A stretch of DNA of 45,574 nucleotides from Patescibacteria group bacterium (GCA_018818205.1 JAHISJ010000016.1:1-45574), one strand, 5' to 3'; positions 1-8,725 are shown, counted from the first letter of the stretch. A program made the numbers and translations. Notes: generated by a model from the letters alone, not told the origin.

Positions 1-151
1 AAAGAAACACCACATTCAGAGAAAGCACATGCAACTCAGTATTGTCAGATACTACCTAGAAAAGATACACTCTGAGATTATCCTTACAGTGGAAGGGAGG
101 TATATGGTATGAGGGTTATTGGAAGTGCAGGCGGGTCAGGCCCCTACGGGG
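1..151. other. left edge, no supportable gene
   Basis: Two plus-strand frames are open from the window edge: one to a stop near position 75 and one to a stop near 112. Either could be the tail of a gene that begins outside the window, and I cannot choose between them. A short GC-rich palindrome (cccctacgggg, about 141-151) sits directly before the promoter of the kinase gene and could end upstream transcription, but it has no clear T-run. Confidence 0.3.
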
Positions 152-180
152 TTGACAAAACAAACAAATACCTCTAGAAT
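152..180 (+). promoter_or_regulatory. sigma70-type promoter of the kinase gene
   Basis: TTGACA (152-157), a 17-nt spacer and TAGAAT (175-180). The match to the housekeeping consensus is near perfect. Transcription would start around 187 and run through the hairpin at 190-227 before reaching the TTG start at 263. Confidence 0.75.
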
Positions 181-189
181 ACAAGGCCA

Positions 190-227
190 GTTACGTAGAG
201 ACGCAAGATTTTGCGTCTCTACGTAAC
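190..227. repeat. 17-bp perfect inverted repeat in the kinase 5' leader
   Basis: GTTACGTAGAGACGCAA and its exact reverse complement are separated by a GATT loop, and a T-rich stretch ends near 240. It lies between a strong promoter and the start codon, so it could be a leader attenuator, an mRNA stabiliser or a mobile palindrome. Its centre (CGCAAGATTTTGCG) recurs in reverse orientation between groES and groEL. Confidence 0.7.
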
Positions 228-262
228 GTTTTGCATTTTTTCACAACAAAAGGAGGAATCTG

Positions 263-2398
263 TTGGAAAAAACAGTAGGCCAAAAGGGCCAAGATCATTT
301 TGTGACCGGCGGCGTAGCCCCCGGTTCTTCAAAGATTTCTGGTGTAGACCATTTTATGACCGGCGGCGCATTGCCAACTGGTCAAATGATTCCAAAGGGA
401 ACGATTCTTTGTGGAAAATATGAAATTTTAAGACTTCTTGGTGAAGGCTCATTTTCTAGTGTGTATGAAGCAGTTTCTGGGGAAAAATTGACTCGACTTG
501 TGTGGGCTATTAAAGTTTTTAACCAAGGTGATCCTGCTCAAATTAAGGCTGAGTACGATATTCAAAAAGCAATCAATCCAAATGGATGCCCAGAATTGGC
601 GTACGCAGTATGCATTGACGAAGATCCAGAACATGGACCATGTATTCTTATGAATTATGTTCATGGGTTGTCTCTTGAGGAAGTTGTTGCCCAAGACTTA
701 CATTTCAAGTGGTCAGATGAATGGGAGCGACTCATTTATGACGTTTTTTTTGGACTGGAGCTTATTCATAAAAGAAAAGCACTTCATAGAGACTTAAAGC
801 CCCGACACATAATGTTCAGAGAAGCTGGCCCTCCACGAAATCATCTGTTTACTATCCTTGACTTTGGCATTGCGCAAGAAATGCGAGCACAATTTGCAAC
901 ACAGGTTCAGGCAGGCGCCGGAACACCCTTTTTTATGGCTCCAGAAGTGTTGCGCGGTGATCGCGTTAGTATTTCTTCTGATATTTACTCACTTGCGGCA
1001 ACGTTTTACTATTTGTTTGTTGGCGAACCGCCAATAGGAATAATCGGTCCAGATGATTTTTTGAGGTCACGTGACCGTTTTAAAGTAGTATTCGACGTTA
1101 AAGAACTTGCAGCGTTGATTTGCAGAAACCTTGCACGTGTTCCGTCTAAACGAATGCAAACAGTTGTTGAATTCAGAGAAGCACTTCTCTCTTGCATGAC
1201 GCATATGTCGCAGACACAGAAAAACTTTGAAGGATATGCCACGACGCTCAAATCGAGACCAAATGAACTTGCTTCTGACGGAGAACTTGCGTTTAGATTT
1301 GAGTGTGCTCAGGAGCTTTCTGGTAATGACGCTTACAAACACTTGGTGCAACAAGATCCTGAACTGCAAGCGATTGTGGATTACGTGCTTTCTGAGAAGG
1401 AATTTACTACAAGGAGTAGCACTCATACGGATTTTGAAAAGCGAAAACGCAAGATATTGATGGAGGAGTGTGATCCTGAGAATCCAGTTCCCTGGAGTCT
1501 CAGGATGGGGAATGCAATGGATATTGTGAGACGCCCGCTCTTTAAAACGGTTACTGGAAAGCAGCGGAAAATTTTGCTTAGAATGTTTCATGCTCAGTGG
1601 AGCCCAGATCTTACTGAGGACATTGAGCGTATGACCGCCGAAGAGATTGATGCTTCTGAAGAGCCATTTGAACTCACAGAAGAGCTGGCGGATGAGTTGA
1701 CGGGAGTATTGAGTGGAATGTGTTCTGACACTCTCCCGGTTGCATCCGATAAACTTGGCGATGATCAGAAAGAGAGTGGGTTCGCGAGAGCCTTAAAAAG
1801 GACTTATCGATTTTCCAGAGAAGAGGAAGTTGCGCTACTTAAAAGAAAGCCAAAGCTTTCTAATGCTCAGACAGCACTTCCAGAAATTTCTGAAGTTCTT
1901 GAGAGGGACCTTTTAAAAAGAGAAAGTTCAACGGAACAGACAGACGATCGGCCGGTCTATGTGCCGAGCCAAGAAGATGAATTTGATTCTGAGCAGAAAA
2001 TTACTCCAGACATTTTTTCTCCAGATAATCCTTTGTCTACAAAAGAAAAGGTTCGTGCCTACTCAGAAGCTAAAATTGTTGAGATTACTCCAAGGCCAAA
2101 AAAGAAGGAGATTGTAGAGTCTAAGTTCAGTCTCCGTACAGTATTGTTTATTTGTGGAATACAGTTTCTTATTTTAATGGGCGCCCTTGTTATCAAGAGT
2201 CCAGAAATGGTTATAATTGGTGTACTTATGGGTGTTCCACTTTCACTTGTTGCTGATTTTGCAAAGGGTAGTCTTAAACATACCCCAAAGCCAAAATTCA
2301 TTTACTTTACAACATACACCTATACAGCAATTTATATTGAATTTATGGGAGTGTTTTTTGCGATTGTATGGATTATTGTAAAAATTCTGACTTCTTAA
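263..2398 (+). CDS. membrane-anchored Ser/Thr protein kinase (Hanks type)
   Basis: A 711-residue protein predicted to phosphorylate Ser/Thr on protein substrates from the cytoplasmic face. Visible kinase motifs are the glycine loop GEGSFSSV (about residues 60-67), the ATP-anchoring lysine in AIK (84), HRDLKP (175-180), DFG (200-202) and APE (226-228). The residue after HRDLKPR is His where active kinases nearly always have the Mg-binding Asn, so catalysis may be altered. A long charged linker follows, and about three hydrophobic segments (roughly residues 640-710) anchor the C terminus. The N terminus carries two copies of DHFxTGG (residues 11-17 and 29-35). A TTG start is chosen because AGGAGG precedes it by about 7 nt. 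The gene appears monocistronic, with its own promoter and terminator. Kinase assignment is firm; substrate unknown. Confidence 0.92.
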   Translation: MEKTVGQKGQDHFVTGGVAPGSSKISGVDHFMTGGALPTGQMIPKGTILCGKYEILRLLGEGSFSSVYEAVSGEKLTRLVWAIKVFNQGDPAQIKAEYDIQKAINPNGCPELAYAVCIDEDPEHGPCILMNYVHGLSLEEVVAQDLHFKWSDEWERLIYDVFFGLELIHKRKALHRDLKPRHIMFREAGPPRNHLFTILDFGIAQEMRAQFATQVQAGAGTPFFMAPEVLRGDRVSISSDIYSLAATFYYLFVGEPPIGIIGPDDFLRSRDRFKVVFDVKELAALICRNLARVPSKRMQTVVEFREALLSCMTHMSQTQKNFEGYATTLKSRPNELASDGELAFRFECAQELSGNDAYKHLVQQDPELQAIVDYVLSEKEFTTRSSTHTDFEKRKRKILMEECDPENPVPWSLRMGNAMDIVRRPLFKTVTGKQRKILLRMFHAQWSPDLTEDIERMTAEEIDASEEPFELTEELADELTGVLSGMCSDTLPVASDKLGDDQKESGFARALKRTYRFSREEEVALLKRKPKLSNAQTALPEISEVLERDLLKRESSTEQTDDRPVYVPSQEDEFDSEQKITPDIFSPDNPLSTKEKVRAYSEAKIVEITPRPKKKEIVESKFSLRTVLFICGIQFLILMGALVIKSPEMVIIGVLMGVPLSLVADFAKGSLKHTPKPKFIYFTTYTYTAIYIEFMGVFFAIVWIIVKILTS

Positions 2399-2424
2399 AG
2401 ACATGACATGAAAAAAATTTAGTT

Positions 2425-2454
2425 AGGCACCGTGATTCTCACTGTGCCTTTTTT
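2425..2454 (+). terminator. rho-independent terminator after the kinase gene
   Basis: A stem of GGCAC-GTG and CAC-GTGCC with loop ATTCT is followed by a run of six T. It lies 26 nt after the kinase stop. Confidence 0.85.
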
Positions 2455-2497
2455 GTTTTGTTTGAGAGATCTAACAAAGTTATGCACAAAGTAACCC

Positions 2498-2526
2498 TTG
2501 AAATTTTGGTTAAGACCTGCTACAAT
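2498..2526 (+). promoter_or_regulatory. promoter of the secreted 919-aa protein gene
   Basis: TTGAAA (2498-2503), 17-nt spacer, TACAAT (2521-2526). It is about 90 nt upstream of the ATG. Confidence 0.65.
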
Positions 2527-2616
2527 GGAAGCTCCAAGAAATGGAAGAGAAAGAAATTTAGAAAAATAATTACAAAAATCGAGAAACGATAACAAAAGGA
2601 CATCGGGGAAAAAAAT

Positions 2617-5376
2617 ATGCAAAAGAATAGTTGGCGATATGCCAGACTCTTTTTTTTAGCGCTCATTTCGCTCACAATTGGATTTTTTACTGTAAAAATC
2701 GCTCAAGCAGCGGTATATACTGAACCTATTTCATCTGATGCAAGAACGGGCTATGATCTTTCTGTGTCAGAAAAGAAAGACGGTGCACCACATGCGTTGT
2801 ACGTGGACAAAAAGTCAAACACATTGTTCAGTGCGTATTTGCATGATGGTGCATGGGTTAAAACTACACTCGACACAGGAGTCAGTGGAGTAACATCACA
2901 AGTGTATGAGGTGCGGTATGATATCTCTGGCAACTTGGTAAAAGATCACTTGGTGATTAGTTACATTAAGGCTGGATCAGTGTACAGCATGATCTCTAAA
3001 GACGATGGCAAGACATTTGAACATCTTACCGAAGTAGCAAATGGAAGCAACGGTGAACCAGTCTTTGATCAAAAACTGGTCTATGACTCAGCACATCAAA
3101 GAGTATACGTAGTATTTACTAAGCTTGATATCAATACCGGAAAGAAGAAGCTTATGTGGCGCTATGGTGTTATTGTAAACGATACCGTTGCATGGCAAAG
3201 CTTTGATGTTGAGACTACGAGTAATGTGAGTTCGTTTACTGCGGCGTACCGTGAAGCAAGTGGTACGGTAGGACTTGCGTATTACACAGATGAGTCAAGA
3301 ACGCTGCATCATTCAGAGAATATTGAAACACGGGCAGATAACTACGAAAACGTATTTGCGTTTAAACCGGCAGGTGATAGTGCGGGCATGAATGCCGCTC
3401 TTGCATATAAAAGCGATGGTTCACCCTTTATTGCATCTCAGTACAAAGAGTTTTCTGGAAACACTTCACTCAGACTCGCTTATAAAAAAGCAGCAAGTTG
3501 GAACTATGAAGACATAGATCCAAGTGTTTCCAGTGGTTCATACGATAGAGGATATAACAATACTTTGATTGTTGATGAAAAGTCAGGTGAAGAACGAATT
3601 GTTACCTTTAGCAAAGATCAAAAAGAAGCAAAGCGTATTACACGTATTCAAGGGACGTATTCAGAAGAGAAATTGTTTAATACACTCGCAGCATCAACTG
3701 AGCTTGCGTATGTATACAGTCCGTCGCTGCAGAGTGATCATATAGTGTTTCAAGACACCAGAAACTCACTGTCTGATCAGTTTGCATCGTATCTGTACAT
3801 TGATGAAGTGCAACCAGAGATAGTTATTGATGGTGCGCCAGATGAGTCATCCTGGTATAACGGTACAGACAACACTCCTGGCATTGCAGTTTCCGGTACA
3901 GACAATATTGCCGATGGTATCAAAAATACTATCTGGGTGAATGGTGAAAAAAAGGTAGAAGTTTTTGCACCCGAGAAGGCAGCAATTGATGAATCTGCAT
4001 TTGTTGATGGTGACAATACGGTTAAATGCGCGGTAACGGATAAAGCGGGGAATGAGACATCAAAGACGTTTACTGTCCATTTTGATTCAAAAAACCCAGA
4101 GATTTCTGCAAGTGTTGATCCCGCTCAAAGTGATGGAGATGATGGCTATTATCGATTTATAAATCCAACCATTACTATTACTGCAACTGATGAGCACTCC
4201 GGCATTGCTAAGACGTATTACAAAGTTGGCACAGAAAACGCTTTTGAGTCAGTAGCAAGTGACTCGGTTGAGCTGAGTACGTTTAATCCAGGGAGTGTTT
4301 TAATTTCATTTTACAGCGAGGACCGTGTAGGTAATGTATCTGAAGTAAAATCTATTGAGATTAAACTTGATCCGCAGGAGCCACTCCTTGATGTGAACAC
4401 TGACGAGAGAACACTTAAACTTAAGTGTGAAGACTCAATTTCTGGTTGTGGAAACATTTATTATTCACTAGATGGCAAAGATCCGGAAGAAAACAAAGTG
4501 ATCTATTCGCTGCCAACAGAGCTTTCTGGAAATACAACCATTAAGGCGGTGGCGTACGACAAAGCAGGAAATAAGACCTATCAAGAAGTAGCGTATTCAG
4601 CACCACCGGAACCGGCACAAACACCAGTGACTTCAACTATTCCGGGTACTATTCCAAATACTTCAGGAACCAATTCGACACAAAATGGTACGGGAAGTAA
4701 TGGTTCAGGTGGAACAGATGGGGCAACAAATACAGGCAGTACCGACACTTCTTCTGATGAAATACTCCCTGGCGGCAAAGGTGGCTATCGCTGTGGGGTC
4801 CAAAACAAGCTTCCCAAACAAAAGATTGAGGAACTTGCGTACTCATTAAATAGAGAACTTAAAGGGGCGACAACAACTCTTGGCGCTGCAGGCATTACTG
4901 CAAATAACTGGGAAGAGTACGTTGAACTCTATGCCTACTGTAAGTACCCAATAGATGCGCTTCTTAAGAATCACTTCTTTGAAGACGTCATTGATCAAGA
5001 GACGCATTGGACTGTTTATAGAAATACCAAGCAGTATAAAAAGAATATCTTTAGGACCATTCCAAATGAAAAGGAAGTAATCGGTAAGGAATATCTCTCA
5101 TACTATGCGCAGCATAGGTTGGAACTTTCTAAAGAAAAAGAGGCAGCAAAGGACCTTCGTGCAGAGCTTGAGGCAAAGTATGATATGAACAAGCTCAAGA
5201 TTAACGCACACAACTGGGCAAAGGTGGTTAATGGCTACTTGTACGGTGGCTACTCAGTTGATGATGTAGCACGAGTGATCAGATACTCTGGAAAGGTTGT
5301 ACATCCGTGGATGCCTCATTCATTATTTAAGCAAGCAGCAGATTATAAGAAATACAGTAGTATGCCAGCAGAGTAA
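2617..5376 (+). CDS. large secreted multidomain surface protein
   Basis: A 919-residue exported protein of unknown function. Residues 1-32 form a signal peptide: basic start, hydrophobic core, then a KIAQAA cleavage region. Residues about 40-400 have a repeated beta-rich pattern with Asp/Gly-rich turns, resembling sialidase-like or propeller exo-domains. Residues about 405-660 hold three Ig-like or chitobiase-type C-terminal domains with DKAGN/DRVGN signatures typical of adhesins. A Thr/Ser/Gly/Asn-rich linker (about 665-715) separates these from an alpha-helical C-terminal region. That region contains two related segments, each with a central xxxNW followed by a YxYxxYxxDxxxR/K-like helix (GITANNWEEY and KINAHNWAKV), which suggests an internal duplication. 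There is no LPXTG or C-terminal membrane anchor. The likely role is cell-surface or host contact; that is inference from architecture. Confidence 0.8.
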   Translation: MQKNSWRYARLFFLALISLTIGFFTVKIAQAAVYTEPISSDARTGYDLSVSEKKDGAPHALYVDKKSNTLFSAYLHDGAWVKTTLDTGVSGVTSQVYEVRYDISGNLVKDHLVISYIKAGSVYSMISKDDGKTFEHLTEVANGSNGEPVFDQKLVYDSAHQRVYVVFTKLDINTGKKKLMWRYGVIVNDTVAWQSFDVETTSNVSSFTAAYREASGTVGLAYYTDESRTLHHSENIETRADNYENVFAFKPAGDSAGMNAALAYKSDGSPFIASQYKEFSGNTSLRLAYKKAASWNYEDIDPSVSSGSYDRGYNNTLIVDEKSGEERIVTFSKDQKEAKRITRIQGTYSEEKLFNTLAASTELAYVYSPSLQSDHIVFQDTRNSLSDQFASYLYIDEVQPEIVIDGAPDESSWYNGTDNTPGIAVSGTDNIADGIKNTIWVNGEKKVEVFAPEKAAIDESAFVDGDNTVKCAVTDKAGNETSKTFTVHFDSKNPEISASVDPAQSDGDDGYYRFINPTITITATDEHSGIAKTYYKVGTENAFESVASDSVELSTFNPGSVLISFYSEDRVGNVSEVKSIEIKLDPQEPLLDVNTDERTLKLKCEDSISGCGNIYYSLDGKDPEENKVIYSLPTELSGNTTIKAVAYDKAGNKTYQEVAYSAPPEPAQTPVTSTIPGTIPNTSGTNSTQNGTGSNGSGGTDGATNTGSTDTSSDEILPGGKGGYRCGVQNKLPKQKIEELAYSLNRELKGATTTLGAAGITANNWEEYVELYAYCKYPIDALLKNHFFEDVIDQETHWTVYRNTKQYKKNIFRTIPNEKEVIGKEYLSYYAQHRLELSKEKEAAKDLRAELEAKYDMNKLKINAHNWAKVVNGYLYGGYSVDDVARVIRYSGKVVHPWMPHSLFKQAADYKKYSSMPAE

Positions 5377-5446
5377 GAAAAAGAAAAACAAAAAGGAGAT
5401 GTGTGATCTTCTGTAAAACAAAAACACACGGACGCATTTAAGTAAA

Positions 5447-5468
5447 CCCTACACCATGTGGTGTAGGG
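5447..5468. other. GC-rich hairpin between the secreted-protein gene and feo operon
   Basis: CCCTACACCA and TGGTGTAGGG form a 10-bp perfect inverted repeat with almost no loop. It is not followed by a T-run, so it is a weak terminator candidate. It may instead separate the two transcription units as a cruciform or processing site. Confidence 0.45.
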
Positions 5469-5517
5469 CTCGGGGAGAGGGAATATTAACCCTCATATAT
5501 ATTTTACAAAAATGCGC

Positions 5518-5546
5518 TTGATACGTAAATAGTTTTGTACTATACT
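5518..5546 (+). promoter_or_regulatory. feo operon promoter
   Basis: TTGATA (5518-5523), 17-nt spacer, TATACT (5541-5546). The -10 hexamer touches the palindromic operator that follows, so repressor binding would block the transcription start. Confidence 0.8.
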
Positions 5547-5564
5547 AGTTAGGTATACCTAACT
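5547..5564. promoter_or_regulatory. DtxR/IdeR-type metal-repressor operator
   Basis: AGTTAGGTATACCTAACT is a perfect 18-bp palindrome immediately downstream of the -10 box and 7 nt before the repressor gene. The TTAGGT...ACCTAA arms resemble known DtxR/IdeR iron-box half-sites. The layout implies autoregulation: metal-loaded repressor shuts off its own operon. Confidence 0.85.
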
Positions 5565-5571
5565 TTTCTCT

Positions 5572-5979
5572 ATGAGAAGTAGAAACCAAGAGGATTATCT
5601 GCGGGCAATATATTGTCTGTACGAGGAAAAAAAGACGGGAGTTAAGTCGTCTGATATTAGCAAGTATCTTGAGGTATCTCGAGCATCTGTTTCTGAGATG
5701 TTAAAAAAATTATCAGGGAAACAACTTGTTATTTGTGAGCCCTATTCCCTCGTAATCCTCACTAAAAAAGGATACGATGAATCGTTGGAATTGACCTATA
5801 AACACCGTATTATTGAGGTGTTTTTGGAAGATGTGCTTAAATGTCCCGATGATACCATTCATGAAGAGGCGCATGCGCTAGAGCACGCGTTTAGTCTTGA
5901 TGCAGTGAAGCGTTTAGAGAAACTGCTCAAGAATCCCGTTATCTGCCCTGACGGGAAGCATATACCTAAATTTAAGTAA
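5572..5979 (+). CDS. DtxR/MntR-family metal-dependent repressor
   Basis: A 135-residue transcription regulator. Residues 1-65 are a winged helix-turn-helix (EDYLRAIYCL and SRASVSEMLKKL are typical). Residues about 75-135 are the dimerisation and metal-binding domain with the HRIIEVFL, HEEAH-LEH and CPDGKHIP motifs that carry metal ligands in MntR/IdeR proteins. It lacks the C-terminal SH3-like domain, so it is the short MntR-like form. It is the first gene of an operon with feoA (2-nt gap) and feoB, and the 18-bp palindrome in its promoter is its probable operator. Iron(II) is the likely effector because it controls a ferrous transporter; Mn(II) cannot be excluded. Confidence 0.92.
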   Translation: MRSRNQEDYLRAIYCLYEEKKTGVKSSDISKYLEVSRASVSEMLKKLSGKQLVICEPYSLVILTKKGYDESLELTYKHRIIEVFLEDVLKCPDDTIHEEAHALEHAFSLDAVKRLEKLLKNPVICPDGKHIPKFK

Positions 5980-5981
5980 GC

Positions 5982-6209
5982 ATGGGAAAGTCACTTATTA
6001 CATTTAATGTTGGTGAGACGGTGAGCATACGTTGCGTTAGGTGTGGACGTAATTTTACAAAGAGACTTTCTGATCTTGGTCTTTTTGATGGTGCGTTAGT
6101 AACCATACTCAAAAATGATTCGTTTGGTCCGATAATACTCAAGGTGCTTGGCTCTAAAATCGCACTTGGGCGTGGCGAGGCAGAGAAAATATATGGTGAG
6201 ACGAAATAA
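5982..6209 (+). CDS. feoA: ferrous iron transport protein A
   Basis: A 75-residue SH3-like protein that assists or regulates FeoB at the membrane. The core (a GETVSIRCV start, then LSDLGLFDGALVTILKND and ALGRGEAEKI) matches the FeoA fold of small beta-barrel proteins. It starts 2 nt after the repressor stop and its 3' end overlaps the start of feoB by 17 nt, which indicates translational coupling. Confidence 0.9.
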   Translation: MGKSLITFNVGETVSIRCVRCGRNFTKRLSDLGLFDGALVTILKNDSFGPIILKVLGSKIALGRGEAEKIYGETK

Positions 6210-8238
6210 CGTGCTAGTTGGTCTTGCCGGAAACCCAAATGTGGGCAAGACAACGCTCTTTAATGCACTAACAGGCTCAAAACAACACGTTGGCAATTGG
6301 CCAGGGAAAACAGTAGAAAAAAAGGAGGGTACATTTACCTACGGTGATGTACAATGCGTGCTTGTTGATTTGCCAGGAACGTATAGTTTAACCGCGTATA
6401 CCGAAGAAGAGGCAGTGACCTCTGATTTTATTTTGGACGAAAACCCAGACGTGATCATTCACATTGTTGATGCGGGGAATCTTGAGAGAAATCTTTTTAT
6501 TACCGTACAGCTTTTGGAGCTTGGTGCACCGGTAGTTCTTGCATTAAACATGGTAAGTCAGGCGCAAAGCGAGGGAATCACTATTAATCAAAAGCTACTT
6601 TCTGAGCTGCTTAATATTCCGGTTGTAATGATTGACGCTAAGAGACAAGGTGGTTTTAAAAAGCTTTTAGACGAGACAAATACTGTTGCAAAACTTCACA
6701 AAAAGCCTGACTTAAAACTTACGTATGGTAGAGAGGTAAATAGAACCCTAAAAAGAATAAAAGACTTTCTTATTGACCACGATACGTTTACTGAGCAGGA
6801 GCAAGAGTGGCTAGCGATTAAACTGCTTGAAGATGATGTGCGCTCTAAAAAAATCATCAGACAAAAGGACTATGCACGAGATCTTGAACGACTAGTGAGA
6901 GAAAACGTTGTACAGCTTGAAAATATATATGGAAAAGATATTCATGCGTTGCTTGCGAGTACACGTTTTGCGTTTATTAGAGGACTTACAAGAGAGGTAG
7001 TCCATGAGCGGAAAGATAAAAACGTAAGCTTTTCTGATACCGTCGATAGGTATTTAACAAACAAGTTTTTAGGGGTTCCGCTCTTTTTGGGAGTCATTTT
7101 TTTGATTTTTGAGGCGACGTTTTATCTTTCAAACCCAATTATCCGGTTCTTTGAATCGACTATTGCTTTTTTTGGGCATTCTTTGGCGCTCGTGCTAGTA
7201 AAATATGGAGCACCTGCTTGGGTTGAGTCGTTACTAATTGATGGGGTGGTTGGTGGCGTCGGTAGTATTGTTGCATTTGTTCCCATTATTGGCGTGCTTT
7301 TTTTCTTTATGGCATTTCTTGAAGATTCAGGGTACATGGCACGGGTAGCGTACGTTATGGATAAATTCATGCACGCATTTGGGCTTCACGGAAAAGCGTT
7401 TATCCCCTTTGTCCTTGGTTTTGGCTGCAATGTACCCGGGATTATGGCGACACGGACACTGCAAACTAAGAAGGATAGACTCCTTACCATGCTGGTAATT
7501 CCTTTTGTTACCTGTGGTGCGAGACTTCCCGTCTATATGCTTTTTGTCGGGGTGTTTTTCCCTGAGCATAGGGGGGTGGTTATTTTTTCTATCTATCTCA
7601 CGAGTATTATCATTTCAATGCTCTCCGGCTTAGTGTTAAAGAAAATACTCGGGAATAGCTTGGCATCTCCCTTTGTCATTGAACTTCCTCGTTATAGAGT
7701 ACCGAGCATTAAAGGGATGCTTATACATGCATGGGAGCGGGTATGGATTTTTATAAAAAAAGCAGGAACGATTATCTTGGTTTTTTCTATGATTATCTGG
7801 TTTTTGGCATCATTTCCGTTTGGTGTGGAATACGGATCAGAACAGAGCTTGGTTGGGGCTATTGGAAAAACGGTGGCTCCCTTGCTTGCGCCTTTGGGGT
7901 TTGGCCACTGGCGAGCTGCAGTGGCACTTATGTTTGGGTTTGTGGCAAAAGAGGTGATTGTGAGTACATTTGGTACACTGTACGGAATTGATATGACCGT
8001 AGTAAGTAATTCTGTTACATCAATTGCACATTCATTTCAGACAGATTTTACACCGCTTTCTGCGTATTCATTTATGCTTTTTGTTCTTTTGTATGTGCCA
8101 TGTATTGCTGTTGTTGCAGTGATAAAGCGTGAGACCCACTCATACAAATGGCCGTTGTTTCTTATTGTCTACACTACTGCTATTGCATGGAGTGTCAGTT
8201 TTATGGTGTTTCAAATAGGATCTTTACTTGGATTTTAG
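6193..8238 (+). CDS. feoB: ferrous iron transporter B
   Basis: A 681-residue Fe(II) uptake permease with an N-terminal G domain. The listed ORF begins at 6148, but the ATG at 6193 (MVRRNNVLVGLAGNPNVGKT) places the G1 loop at the usual distance and is preferred. G1 is GNPNVGKT (about residues 13-20) and G3 is DLPG (59-62). The G4 position reads NMVS (119-122) instead of NxxD, so guanine specificity may be weakened. The helical linker precedes a membrane domain containing both conserved gate motifs, GFGCNVPGIMATR and FVTCGARLPVYMLF. Length is slightly under that of typical FeoB. It is last in the repressor-feoA-feoB operon; no feoC is seen. Confidence 0.95.
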   Translation: MVRRNNVLVGLAGNPNVGKTTLFNALTGSKQHVGNWPGKTVEKKEGTFTYGDVQCVLVDLPGTYSLTAYTEEEAVTSDFILDENPDVIIHIVDAGNLERNLFITVQLLELGAPVVLALNMVSQAQSEGITINQKLLSELLNIPVVMIDAKRQGGFKKLLDETNTVAKLHKKPDLKLTYGREVNRTLKRIKDFLIDHDTFTEQEQEWLAIKLLEDDVRSKKIIRQKDYARDLERLVRENVVQLENIYGKDIHALLASTRFAFIRGLTREVVHERKDKNVSFSDTVDRYLTNKFLGVPLFLGVIFLIFEATFYLSNPIIRFFESTIAFFGHSLALVLVKYGAPAWVESLLIDGVVGGVGSIVAFVPIIGVLFFFMAFLEDSGYMARVAYVMDKFMHAFGLHGKAFIPFVLGFGCNVPGIMATRTLQTKKDRLLTMLVIPFVTCGARLPVYMLFVGVFFPEHRGVVIFSIYLTSIIISMLSGLVLKKILGNSLASPFVIELPRYRVPSIKGMLIHAWERVWIFIKKAGTIILVFSMIIWFLASFPFGVEYGSEQSLVGAIGKTVAPLLAPLGFGHWRAAVALMFGFVAKEVIVSTFGTLYGIDMTVVSNSVTSIAHSFQTDFTPLSAYSFMLFVLLYVPCIAVVAVIKRETHSYKWPLFLIVYTTAIAWSVSFMVFQIGSLLGF

Positions 8239-8285
8239 GTAAAAAGACTTTTTTCGTTTTTTCACCAGTTGTCCACGGAAGAATC

Positions 8286-8315
8286 TTGACAACGGTAGGC
8301 ATTTTGGTTTACTAT
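8286..8315 (+). promoter_or_regulatory. groESL promoter
   Basis: TTGACA (8286-8291), 18-nt spacer, TACTAT (8310-8315), just upstream of the CIRCE element. Confidence 0.75.
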
Positions 8316-8322
8316 AGAGTAT

Positions 8323-8349
8323 CTAGCACTCGAGGTTCGAGAGTGCTAA
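8323..8349. promoter_or_regulatory. CIRCE operator (HrcA site)
   Basis: CTAGCACTC, nine bases, GAGTGCTAA. This is the classic CIRCE inverted repeat with the N9 spacer and one mismatch from TTAGCACTC. It overlaps the transcription start region, so HrcA should repress groES-groEL until heat or misfolding stress. No hrcA gene lies in the window. Confidence 0.95.
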
Positions 8350-8431
8350 CTCATGAACCAAGAGAGGCTTCGGTTCATGGCAAGCCCATTATTGGGGCAC
8401 AAGTATTTAATAATAAGTAAGGAATAAAGCA

Positions 8432-8725
8432 ATGGCGAATTTAAAACCGCTTGCAGATAAGGTGATATTAAAGCCTATCAAAGAGGATGAAGTAACTAAG
8501 TCAGGAATCGTTCTTCCTGATACGGTAGATAAAGAAAAGCCAGAGAAGGCCGAAGTTATTGCAGTTGGTCCGGGAAAAACACTTTCAAATGGTCAAAAAA
8601 GTGACATGTCGGTTCAAGTTGGTGACAAAGTTATGTTTACCAAATATGGCCCAACAGAAGTTAAGGTAGATGATCAAGAATTGTTAGTCGCTGGCATTGA
8701 TGATATTTTGGCGATTATTGAGTAG
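8432..8725 (+). CDS. groES: co-chaperonin GroES
   Basis: A 97-residue co-chaperonin that caps GroEL. Recognisable features are the N-terminal LKPLADKVILKP strand, the mobile loop around residues 17-34 (EVTKSGIVLPDTVDKEKP) and the C-terminal GIDDILAIIE. Length is typical. It is the first gene of the CIRCE-controlled operon. Confidence 0.97.
   Translation: MANLKPLADKVILKPIKEDEVTKSGIVLPDTVDKEKPEKAEVIAVGPGKTLSNGQKSDMSVQVGDKVMFTKYGPTEVKVDDQELLVAGIDDILAIIE

Noticed and set aside
1067-1591. 174-aa minus-strand ORF
   Set aside because: Shadow of the kinase gene, with no start signals; same for other antisense ORFs such as 13502-13936 and 15566-15940.
6148-6192. Upstream start of feoB
   Set aside because: It would add 15 non-FeoB residues inside feoA; the ATG at 6193 fits the family.
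8148-8420. 90-aa ORF
   Set aside because: It overlaps the feoB end, the groES promoter and CIRCE; composition is that of non-coding DNA.
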